A stretch of DNA of 64,000 nt, taken from NCBI RefSeq assembly GCF_026151205.1, contig NC_087081.1, forward strand, positions 620,001 through 684,000, given 5' to 3'. Shown one piece after another: positions 34,011 through 46,815 of the stretch; the first letter of the stretch is position 1, and each line of letters opens with the position of its first letter. Source of the DNA: Bolinopsis microptera (Eukaryota; Ctenophora; Tentaculata; Lobata; Bolinopsidae). The notes under the pieces were generated by a model. That model made no database searches. It saw only the letters and a list, made by a program, of their open reading frames with translations, and was not told the origin of the DNA. The position numbers were made by a program, and so were the translations under genes.

Positions 34011-37000
34011 GTAAGATGATTTCTTAAGTTACTGAACATTGATTTTTAAAGACCCTTGCTATGAGTAATTTGATTTACAATTATATGTGATACTGAAAAG
34101 ATTCAACATTATTATCATATAGCTCTAAACCATTCACAATTATATTAAAATAACTTTTTTGTATTTCAGGGTAGATAATCTGAGAGCAGATGGTTACGAG
34201 GAGGAGTTTAAGAAAGCTATTTCAGTTCTTGAACAGAAGCACAAACACCCCAGAAATGGAGAAGTTCACAACATTTGGTGAGAAATGAGCAAATAAATAC
34301 AGAAATTGTACAGTTATACAGTATTATACGTACAATATAGCCTGAAATCTAGTCATTACAGCTCATTACATTACATCGTAAAAAACCTAAAAGCTGTGAT
34401 GTTTTGTTTTACACATAAAAGAAGTCCATGCACAATGCACATGCAGATATATTTACATAAAGTAAAGTAAAGTAAAGTAAAATTTATGACATCACATCAT
34501 CACACATGTCTACAAACTATCATCGCACTGTGTGAAAAAATATATAATAAATATTTCCCCACCAACATTAATTAATTATCAAATACAATATTTAAAAACA
34601 ATTTCATCAAAAACATTATCCTATTTTAAAAACTTCCCAGTGGAATAAAGATTTATAAAACGCTTCTTTGCCACATAAGGATGGAACCAAAGATAATTGT
34701 TATGTTTCTCTTTATTACTGACATAACTGGCTCCCTCAATTCTTACTAAAACTTCATTAGAAACATTCCAAAAAAAGCAATCATTTGTAATACTTTTAGA
34801 AATCATATCTATCTTATATCTTTCTAATTTTATTTTAAAACCTAAAACTGTCACAGAGTTCTTGACGTCCGGAGGGAGTTTGTTCCAATATGGAATAACT
34901 CGCTCCGGGAGAAAAGACTTCTGGATATTCTTGACCTTTGTCACACTTTTACTACATCTATTGGATGAAACCAGATTAAGACCTGATCTGCTTGGTCTGA
35001 ACATGTCTGAACCATAATCAGTCATACCATTAATAACCTTAAAAGCTTCAATAAGGTCCCCACGTATTCGCCGCTCTGCCAGCGTTGTCAAATTGAGGAT
35101 TTCCAGTCTACGGCTGTAAGGAACATATGTTGGCTTCAGAATCATGCGATAGTATGAATATGTTCTATAAAATAGTTAGCTGATGTTTGATATAGCATGA
35201 ACGAGTAATTGTTATTAATTATTATTCAGCTGTTATTACTTATGTAAACTAATTACAACACTACAAATCTATTACATTTATTGAGGTATGAGATATGATA
35301 GACGAGCGTAAGTGTTGACGTGCAAAGGACTGCTGTGAGTGTACTTGAAGATTACTCATCCTCCTCCTTCTCATCAAAACTATTCTCATCAAAACTACTA
35401 TCTGGACTGAAGGTATTGCGTTTACAGTGTTTATTGTGCTTCTGAACATTGAACTCTTGATAATATAACTATGTCAAATAATCAGAGCTCAGACATTAGT
35501 CTCCACTCTTGTGAGCGCCCTTTAGAACATTTGAACTTTTCATTCCAGTCTGAAAAATCAGAGAACTGTAACAATTGTCTGTCAAAAGACATCAAGATTG
35601 ACTTTTTAGAAAAAAAGTTGTCTTTATTGAATGAAATTATCAGAACTAGTGATCTCATTGCTCAGTACAATGATAGTCTCATATCAGATCAAACTCAAAT
35701 ACAAGAACAGAGTTTTAAGTGTGAAAAGTTGCTGCCAAACTTATCAGAGGAGATTGAATGTGAGATCATAACCATTACCCCTCAGTCACACGTTGTTATC
35801 AATCAAGTAGAAGCGTTTGATGTAGATGACATTGTTGTGGAAGATGTTGTATCGGACAGTTTGTTTGTTGACAACGATGTCGTGGACAAGGTTGTTCCAC
35901 AGGAGGTTGTTGGAAACGAGATTGTTATCAGTGAGATTGTTGTTAACGAGGTTATGGCAGACGAGGATGATGTGTCTGATCTCCCTGTATCTACTGCTAC
36001 TGGTGAATCACGGATCAACACCCCTAAGCCCAGAGACAAATATCCAAACTTGGTCCCTGCCCCTGTCTACGATCCTATAACACCGGGGCCAATGAATATA
36101 TCTGTAACTTGTTCCCCATCACCAGTGAAACCAGTTACCCTACTAGATGATGGTCCATTCTCTAAATTTTCACTTGATCTATTAATGGAAGAACTTGAGT
36201 TCAGTCACGGTTTTAAAAACAGGAAATCGGTTTATTTTGGTGACTTTCCCTATGAGTATTCAGGTGCAACACATGACCCAAAAAGTGTACACAATGATTC
36301 CTACCTTGCTAAACTCAGCTCCTACATTAATGTGATATTACCCAATTTCAGACACAATAGTATTCTCGTCAATCTATATGAAACTGGAGCAGAGTTCATG
36401 CCAGCTCATAGCGATTCTGAATCATGTATTGTAGAACACTCTGATATTGTAACCATTTCACTTGGTGCGACGAGAACACTGCAAATTAGATCAAACGGCA
36501 GCAATGAAGTTGTGGGCTCTGTGCAGCTTCAGCATGGAGATGTCTTCATCATGTCCAAATTGTCTCAGGCTGACTTTCAACATGAGATACTGCCAGACGA
36601 AATGTGTGATGAACCCCGGATCAGCATCACCCTAAGACTGATGAAGCCCCCTAGGATCACTCAGTCAACTGAGTTTGGTCTGCGTTCACCGCCCCCACCC
36701 ATCCCTCATTCAGGACACAAACTGACAGACTCTTCTTCACCTGCACTCTCAGTTTGCAAACAGTCAGCTAAAGCTTCACAAAAGTCTGTCCTATTCATAA
36801 GCAGCTCTATGTTCAGGTTTCTTGATGCGGACAAGTTATCATCGTCCACTGTTAGTGCTAGTAAACTGTTTTATCCTGGGGCTGATGCCAAAGTAATGTT
36901 AAATAAACTAAAAACTGACCTACACTCTGTTCCATCCCCATCTATTATTTATATTATGACAGGAACTAATAATGTGAACACAGTCTATTTTGGCTCAAAG

Positions 37001-40000
37001 TCACTGAAGGATGCAGCGGGTGACATTAGTAATCTCTTAAATTATCTCAAGTCAGTGTATCCGAATGCAACAATTAATGTTCTCAATATTCTTCCCAGGA
37101 GTACAAAAGGCCGCAATGATGTTGTGGCAGAGCTGAATAAGGTTATTAAGGATATGTGTAGCAAAGATTCTTGTTTTAATTACATTAGCACCCATAATTT
37201 ATTTAACTATAATAGAAGTGGATTCAGGAAAGAATTTTATTTTGCCAGACCATCTGCAAAAATATCTGATAACTGTCACCTCAATACAAGCGGTGTTATT
37301 CGACTTGCTAAATTTCTGAAGTATTGGGCCCATAAGCAAGTTTGAATTTTCAGAAAGATTGTTAACATTTTTTTCATCTAGATAAGGGATAATTACACAT
37401 TGTTCCTCATGTTTATTGAAGTTTTAGAAAGTTTTGTTATTATCTCATACAAATTTGCCAGTTCTGCAATTTATCTTATTCTGACAAGTTTATAGCAGCA
37501 TAAATTGGAAAATTTTCATGCTCTCACAGCAGTTCTTGCATTAACCCGTGCATTAGTAAAATCACAGTTTCATACCATGCCAAAAAGCTTGCAGTGGGAC
37601 ATTGCAACATGCAGGGAGGACTAACAGGTTTGCCAAAATGTCTTGAAATCCAAGATCTAATCTGGAAAGAGAAATTAGATGTTTTATGCCTGAATGAAAC
37701 AAATCTTAAGTCGGATATTGACTCAGCCAGTCTAAACCTACCCAAGAATTTTACTTTTATCCGCAAAGACCGTCCTAACGACAATGGTCATGGGGGATGT
37801 GGCATTCTCATCAGTGAGCACATAAAGTTTAAAATGATTCAACTAAACTTAGTTTTGCAATATGACCAAATCGAGGCTATTTGGATCCATCTTACAGATT
37901 GCAATATTTTCATCTGCTGTTTCTACAGATCTGAGTTGTTTAGTCCTCTTGACAAATTTTTAGATTATATGACAGACTGCATGATGAGTATAGGAAGTAA
38001 GAATGTTATTTGGCTGGGTGATGTAAATGTAGACCAAAACAACATCAGCAGTATGAACTATAAGAAATTAGACATTACAATGAAAATGTTTGGAATGGTA
38101 CAGGTAGTTCAGGATATTACCCGCATTGCTAAACTAGGAAACAGAATCACAAAGACCACAATCGATGTTGTCATAACAAACACTTACTCCAAGTTTCTTG
38201 ACTGCAAAGTCCTTGATGATTGTATAGGAGATCATCAGGTCGTTAAGTTCATTGTCGATTTCAATGTGCATAAGGCCTCAAAATTCAAGAAGTTACTAAT
38301 AAGAGATCACAGCAAAATGAATGTTACTGCTCTTAAAGAATTTTTGGAAACTTGTGATTATAGACCAATAATAGATTCAACTAGTCTGAATGATGCAGTT
38401 GATGGTTTAAACGAACATATTGATCACTACTATGATCACTTCTGTCCAATTAAACAAATTAAGTGCCATAGTGATTACATCCATAAGCCATCTCCAGAAT
38501 TTTTAGAAAGTAAGAAATTGAAAGGGAAACTTTACCGTAAATTTTTAACACACAACAAGAACAGACGTATACATCCAAATGGTCTTATACACTGTAATAA
38601 ATGTGACTCATTATGGATGGCATATAAACGGCAGAGAAACTATTCAACCTATTTGTCTAGAATTAATAGGAAGACTAACTTAGCAACAAAACTGAAAGCC
38701 AAGTGTGCCATGAATGATCTAAAGGGTGTATGGAAAACGATAAAGACAGCATCAAATCTGCCTGTTAAAGCTAACAATATCAATAACAATCTTGATGCTG
38801 AAACCACCAATAAATATTTTGCTGAAATAGGTCCAAAGATCCAAGCAGAAGTGCAGCTGGAAAATGAAAATGAATTTCTATCTTATCTACAAAATGAGCA
38901 GATTGACAACGAGACCAGCTTGAATAGCTTTACTGAAATAACTGAGTCCAATATCTTAGACTATGTGGCAAGTATCCCTTGTAGCAAATCCACTAATGAT
39001 CATATACCATTGAGAGTGTTTAGACAAATTTTACCTGCATTTATTGCTCCATTAACACATCTTGTAAATTTGAGTTTATCCAGTGGCATCATGCCAAACA
39101 GCTGCAAGGTTGCAAAAGTCACCCCAATCCATAAGGATGGTGATACTGAGAATCCTAGTAATTATCGACCAATCTCAATTTTACCGATTCTTGGAAAGTG
39201 CATCGAATTTTGTGTGAACTCCCAACTGACTCAATATCTTGATGAAAAGGGAATACTTTCAGAGCATCAATATGGTTTCCGTAAAGATCACTCTACAACT
39301 TATCTCATGTTAGATCTGTTTGATCGTATATTTACTGCTAAGAACAGTGCCAAGCATCCTGCAATTATCTTCCTGGACATCAGAAAGGCATTTGATACTG
39401 TTAACCATGATATTCTCATTCAAAAGCTGAAGCATTATGGAATAAAAGATACTGCATTGAGCTGGTTTAGGAGCTTCCTCACAGATAGATTACAGCAAAC
39501 TAGAGTTGGGAGTAGGATAAGCAGTTTACATTCATTGAACTCTGGAGTGCCTCAAGGAAGTATATTAGGACCAATTCTATTCAGCATTTTTATCAATGAC
39601 CTGCCTAATGCATGCCTATTTTCTAAACCTTATCTATTTGCTGATGACGGTGCATTATATTTTGACAATATATCTAGAGGAAACTATGGTAACATCAAAC
39701 AAGAGTTGAAATTAGTTATCAGATGGCTTCAGGCTAATAAACTATCCCTGAATAATGAAAAAACAAAACTAATGATCCTTGACTCTAAGCCTAACCTTGA
39801 TGCCATCCTTGTTGAAATTTGTGATGACCTTACTTTGGTAATCTGTGAAACTAAATCCCATAAGTACCTTGGACTTATAGTTGACAGCAGATTGACATTT
39901 AATGAACATATTGATAACATTAAGAAAAAGATATCCAAAAGAATTGGTGCTATGTATAGATCAAAAAAACTTCTCCCTCTTAAGTTCAGGAAGATGTTTG

Positions 40001-43000
40001 CTAATGCACTTATGTTGCCACATTTTGACTACTTAGACACCATCTGGTCAAGGACATATAAAAAACGACTAGGAGAGTTAGATATCATGTACAAAAAGGT
40101 TGCTAAAATAGCCCTAGATGTAAACATCAGAGAGAGGTCGGTTAATGTATACAAAAATATGGGATGGCTTCCTCTCCATTTGAGACGACAGGTTCATCTT
40201 AGCTCATATATGTACCGTATAATCAATGAAACATGTCCAAAGCATTTTATCGGGAAATTCTCGTATATTTCTGGTGGATCACGTGAGGCAGAAAACTGCA
40301 ATCTTTATACTCCTAAATCAAGATCTCACAAGGAGTTTAACTATCTAGGAACTAAGGCCTGGAACATATTACCAAAGTCCCTTAGAGAGTGTGACGACGT
40401 TAAGAAATTTTCTAAGTTATACAAAGAAACTCTTATGAATATGGTGCTAACTGATGAGAATTACCAAGGGGATAACTCTTACGATAAATTCATGATCCCA
40501 CCCAACACTAGCCAATGTATCTAGGCAGTTATGTTATTTCGGTTAAGTTATCTCAGTACATAAGTGAATCCAATCTATCCCCTGCAATCAAAGTATTTCC
40601 ATGCCTATTAAGCTATTACAGGAAATTAGGAACATCAGTGGAAAGGTGCACTGTCAATCATTATTGCTCCATACCTCCAGTCCTCCTGTTATGTGCAATT
40701 CTCACTGCTATGTATGCTCCTCATTTGTATCAATTATATTGATGCTACATTGTTATTGAATATGAAATAATTTTCAACCGTATTAATTTATTAACTTATT
40801 GTAAATAGCAAGTTTGACAAAGGGATTACGTTTATTTTACCCGGAGTTCGTTTAAGTTTAGTATTGTAAATAGTTAATTTGACGAAGGGAATACGTCTAT
40901 TTTACCCTGAGTTATGTTTTAGTTCAATCTTGACACAATTTTAAAATTATAATTTAATTATTTTATATATATGTATTGTCCATAACTAGGGTGGCCTGCT
41001 AACAGAACCATGATCTGCCTTGATTCATCCTTCAGCACAGAGAAAAGCTCCTTTTTTTTATACATTATGATTACAGAGGATCTGATATTTAGATATATAT
41101 TGCTGTGCTGTAAAAATTGACTTTATTTATTTATTTATTTATTTATGACATAAAATTTTACCATATAAACTGGCAAACTACTTAAATTTAAAGTAGAATG
41201 TTAGAGTTGCAGACGCCCTAATTCTAGTCAAAGCAACATTCATTACCCGAAGTACGTCTCTCTGTATCCTAGGATGGAAAAGATTAGTAATAACATTTAG
41301 TTTACAAAAGATAAATGTAATGCATTATAAATTATACATAAACCACAACGCTATTTGCACACTGCATTTAATGTAGGTGCGTGTGTATGTTTTGACTACT
41401 TCCTTGTGTACAGAAATATAGCAAAGACCAAGGTATTTCACTCTACTACTACAACGCATGTTTATAAACAAGCGTTGTATAATTTGTTAATAATTCGTTA
41501 ATAATTATAATTTGTTTATCGTCTAGTACCATGTAAAATGTAAACTGCCTCAACTTTGCCTTGATTTATACTCTCCTTCAACAGGAAATACCTCTATTTT
41601 GCAGATCGTTTAGTGATGAGATGATATAACATTATAACATAGTGCTCTGCAAACACACTAACCTAGGATCTGTCTAAAACAGCAAACTTTAACCTTTAAT
41701 ATCTCTTATTAAACTTGGTAGTGTTTAGTAGAGTAGGGAGCATCACAACTCTCGACAGACAAAGTGAAACAAGCAAATGACTGGTGAAAAATAAATGAAT
41801 TATAATCGACGTTTCGGCACTCATTGGCCTTTTACTAAGATTACTGATTATAAGTTACGAGGGTCTCGCTTAGGTAGGCGAGCCCAATTATAGGAACTAA
41901 ACAAGTAAGTAAGGTGGACCCCAACTTGGCTAAACAGTAGTTTTAAATAATATGCAGCTCTATAAAAATAATGCAAACAACAGCTTACAAGTCAATTATT
42001 TCATTTAGGTTTCACCAGTTATTTGGCTTGTTTCACTTTGTTTCACTTTGTCTGTCGAGAGCAGTGATGGTCCCTACTAAACACTACAATGTAAATTAGT
42101 TAGTTACATCTTATACATGATGTCCTTGTCGCATAGGAGCGGGGGTAGTGAATACTGTGTTTCGTTCAGTTGAAGTCTGCAAATAATCAAAGTCATGACA
42201 CGGAAAAATCTATTTTACAGGTAAAACTAGACAGAATAAGGAATAAGTAAAACTAGACGATTAGCACACTAACCACATTTTTCACTGCGCATTCACTGTC
42301 ATATTGATAGCGCTGGCAGGTGCTGATAAGACATGGGCTCATTTATTTTTAATTGTTTTAACTTCAAACAGAGCACTATACTGATACAGATCACTATACT
42401 ATCGACTCTGCACTGCCCACTAATCGTTAATCCAACACAAGTAGCTTATAAAATAGTGCGTGTGATCATCTGTCGTATCAAATCAAATTATTTTTCACTA
42501 TGTTAATAAATCATGATATGCAAGTTTTAATTTTTAAAGTTTTTTTAATTTGTTATGAATAAGCGTATATCATAATTTTAAATTCTCATATTTACGTATA
42601 TTAAATAAAATTATATTGTTATGTATCATATGATTTTGTAATCATTGGCCGGTGTACCAGAAACCGGTCCCCAAACAAACAAAGTACACACCACGCTCTC
42701 TTATAAGTTTTTCAAAGCATCTCAATTAAATTCTAAAATTTTGCAACACGAATGAATATTCAATAAATTAGATATAGAAAATGGTGCTTGATAGGAAATA
42801 GAAAGTGTCTTCCAGTATCAGTAACCTTGTTAAAGTAGGATGCGGATAGTAGGATGCAGATAGTAGGATGTAGGATGCGGATAGTAGAATGTAGGATGTG
42901 GATAGTAGGATGTAGGATGCGGATAGTAGGATGTAGGATGCGGATAGTAGGATGTAGGATGCGGATAGTAGGATGTAGGATGTGGATAGTAGGATGTAGG

Positions 43001-45967
43001 ATGCGGATAGTAGGATGTAGGATGCGGATAGTAGGATGTAGGATGTGGATAGTAGGATGTAGGATGCGGATAGTAGGATGTAGGATGCGGATAGTAGGAT
43101 GTAGGATGCGGATAGTAGGATGTAGGATGTGGATAGTAGGATGTAGGATGCGGATAGTAGGATGTAGGATGCGGATAGTAGGATGTAGGATGTGGATAGT
43201 AGGATGTGGATAGTAGGATGTAGGATGCGGATAGTAGAATGTAGGATGTGGATAGTAGGATGTAGGATGCGGATAGTAGGATGTAGGATGTGGATAGTAG
43301 GATGTAGGATGCGGATAGTAGGATGTAGGATGCGGATAGTAGGATGTAGGATGCGGATAGTAGGATGTAGGATGTGGATAGTAGGATGTAGGATGCGGAT
43401 AGTAGGATGTAGGATGCGGATAGTAGGATGTAGGATGTGGATAGTAGGATGTAGGATGCGGATAGTAGGATGTAGGATGCGGATAGTAGGATGTAGGATG
43501 CGGATAGTAGGATGTAGGATGTGGATAGTAGGATGTAGGATGCGGATAGTAGGATGTAGGATGCGGATAGTAGGATGTAGGATGTGGATAGTAGGATGTG
43601 GATAGTAGGATGTAGGATGTGGATAGTAGGATGTAGGATGTGGATATTAAATCCAGCCCTTCTCGCTGGCTAATATAGGTCACGTTATCTATCAAGTGAC
43701 TGTACCTCGTGACAGCGTCACTCGGTTACCACGTGCCCGACAAACTGGTGTCGTACCATACATCAGGTAATAACAGCACTGTGTTCAGTTATAACTCTGT
43801 GGAGTTCTAGAGTTTAATAAGATCTATTTTGTGGAAAGATGATGTCACACTTGCCGAATATTCTCGAATGGTAAACACATAAGTAAACACATAAGATTCA
43901 ACAAAATGACTATGAACTACTTTAAATGAGTTACAGATAGCCACTTTTAATTTGTTGTACGTGAAATTGAATTTGGTTTTGCAAATTGTGAGATTATAGC
44001 AGTACTCCTGTAGGCTGCATTCCTGGGGATTATAGCAGTACTCCTGTAGGCTGCATTCCTGGGGATTATAGCAGTACTCCTGTAGGCTGCATTCCTGGGA
44101 TTATAGCAGTACTCCTGTAGGCTGCATTCCTGGAGATTATAGCAGTACTCCTGTAGGCTGCATTCCTGGAGATTACAGCAGTACTCCTGTAGGCTGCATT
44201 CCTGGAGATTACATTCCTGAGAATAACCACTTAAAACTTTACTGACACACTTGCTACACTCAAAAGCTTTTAAAAGCAGCATGAATAAGATCATGTCTTA
44301 ATATAATATTTAACTCCAGGTATCATTACGTTGTGAAACTTAAAGTAGCTTAAGTTTTGAATTTTATTGCATTGTGAGGGTGAAATAAAGGAAAGATTTT
44401 AATGGCGATCAATTTCATCGCATTATTCTAATATATATTTCGTAAAAGCTTTCAACTTGCAGTTTGCAGAGAGTGTTAATTTAAAGCTTACGTTATATTT
44501 AGAAAGCGAAAACAGCTAGCATATTCCACAAAGAAGTCAGGACAAGAATAGCAACATTAAACAGCAAAATTATTGATTGAATCATAGTGGTTTATGCTTT
44601 ACCACAAACATACACATAAAAATAAATATGAACGTAAAGACGGAATACGACTGTTTCTGAATGATAAGAAATACTCTGAATTGATTAGGTTATAGTGCAG
44701 TAGTAAAGTGCCCCCCCCCCCCCCCCTTAGTGAGGGGGTGTGTCTCTAGTGCAGTAGTAAAGTGCCCCCCCCCCCCCCTTAGTGAGGGGGCGTGTCTCTA
44801 GTGCAGTAGTAAAGTGCCCCCCCCCCCTTAGTGAGGGGGCGTGTCTCTAGTGCAGTAGTAAAGTGCCCCCCCCCCCCTTAGTGAGGGGGCGTGTCTCTAG
44901 TGCAGTAGTAAAGTGCCCCCCCCCCCCTTAGTGAGGGGGGCGTGTCTCTAGTGCAGTAGTAAAGTGCCCCCCCCCCCTTAGTGAGGGGGCGTGTCTCTAG
45001 TGCAGTAGTAAAGTGCCCCCCCCCCTTAGTGAGGGGGCGTGTCTCTAGTGCAGTAGTAAAGTGCCCCCCCCCCCCCTTAGTGAGGGGGCGTGTCTCTAGT
45101 GCAGTAGTAAAGTGCCCCCCCCCCCCCCTTAGTGAGGGGGCGTGTCTCTAGTGCAGTAGTAAAGTGCCCCCCCCCCCCCCTTAGTGAGGGGGGCGTGTCT
45201 CTAGTGCAGTAGTAAAGTGCCCCCCCCCCCCCTTAGTGAGGGGGCGTGTCTCTAGTGCAGTAGTAAAGTGCCCCCCCCCCCCCCCCCCCCTTAGTGAGGG
45301 GGCGTGTCTCTAGTGCAGTAGTAAAGTGCCCCCCCCCCTTAGTGAGGGGGCGTGTCTCCGACTTTTACACATCGCGTCCAGGGAGCTTTTATATTGTATA
45401 ACTTGCAGATTTGCACTTTTACACATTTTCACAGTATTTAGTACTTATTATTAGTGTTCCCAAATACCTCATTTGGGCAGTAAGACTGGTATTCCATTTC
45501 ATTAACTGTCATTCACTGTTTCAGTGATACTCAAGTTAAGGAAAACGAAGACGAGTTGTATTTAAAGAAGGTAAGTATTTTGTTCCAATGTAAATATCCC
45601 AAATATTTCAAATATCTGTGCTATCGGATCAGGAATTAATGAATAAGACAGACAATGGCTGACCATTAATAGAGCGTATATTTGCATTCGGGAGATTTTA
45701 ATTCACTAATTGCATTGATGAACCTTCTTAAAAGGTTGATAGATTATTGATTAATTAATTAAAATTTCATTAACAACTCATTAACAACTCAATAATAACT
45801 CATTAACAATTAATTAACAACTCAATAACAACTCAATAATAATTAATGGTTTGCAGGTTAGTTTGTACAGATCTGTGGCTAACAGACAAAGTATGACTAG
45901 ACGCAGTATTGACAGTGATCTTGACAAACTGTCTTCTTCTCTTATCTCCAGCAAGGAGAGGTAGGTG

Positions 45968-46057
<90 letters not shown>

Positions 46058-46742
46058 AGGGAGAGAGAGAGGGAGGGAGGGAGGGAGGGAGGGAGGGAGG
46101 GAGGGAGGGAGGGAGGGAGGGAGGGAGGGAGGGAGGGAGGGAGGGAGGGAGGGAGGGAGGGAGGGAGGGAGGGAGGGAGGGAGGGAGGGAGGGAGGGAGG
46201 GAGGGGAGGGAGGGAGGGAGGGAGGGAGGGAGGGAGGGAGGGAGGGAGGGAGGGAGGGAGGGAGGGAGGGAGGGAGGGAGGGAGGGAGGGAGGGAGGGAG
46301 GGAGGGAGGGAGGGAGGGAGGGAGGGAGGGAGGGAGGGAGGGAGGGAGGGAGGGGAGGGAGGGAGGGAGGGAGGGAGGAGGGAGGGAGGGAGGGAGGGAG
46401 GGAGGGAGGGAGGGAGGGAGGGAGGGAGGGAGGGAGGGAGGGAGGGAGGGAGGGAGGGAGGGAGGAGGGGGAGGGAGGGAGGGAGGGAGGGAGGGAGGGA
46501 GGGAGGGAGGGAGGGAGGGAGGGAGGGAGGGAGGGAGGGAGGGAGGGAGGAGGGAGGGAGGGAGGAGGGAGGGAGGGAGGGAGGGAGGGAGGGAGGGAGG
46601 GAGGGAGGGAGGGAGGGAGGGAGGGAGGGAGGGAGGGAGGGAGGGAGGGAGGGAGGGAGGGAGGAGGGAGGGAGGGAGGGAGGGAGGGAGGGAGGGAGGG
46701 AGGGAGGGAGGGAGGGAGGGAGGGAGGGAGGGAGGGAGGAGG

Positions 46743-46815
<73 letters not shown>

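Larger units (their letters stand above)
35250..41118 (+). mobile_element. complete non-LTR retrotransposon (LINE), two intact ORFs
   Basis: Both ORFs are uninterrupted: ORF1 (624 codons) and ORF2 (about 970 codons) are separated by 248 bp. The 5' UTR is probably within 35150-35470 and the 3' UTR runs to at least 40925. The exact ends are not defined, and I could not find a confident target-site duplication. The 3' UTR holds a direct repeat, 40798-40852 and 40865-40918, sharing ATTGTAAATAG and TATTTTACCC. Intact frames in a genome full of truncated LINEs suggest recent activity. It sits in the same orientation as the host Fe65 gene, in its second intron. Confidence 0.85.

Noticed and set aside
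42760-43695. 311-codon minus-strand frame rich in Y, P, H and S
   Set aside because: Product of the 21-bp array; no domain, and equal openness on the other strand.
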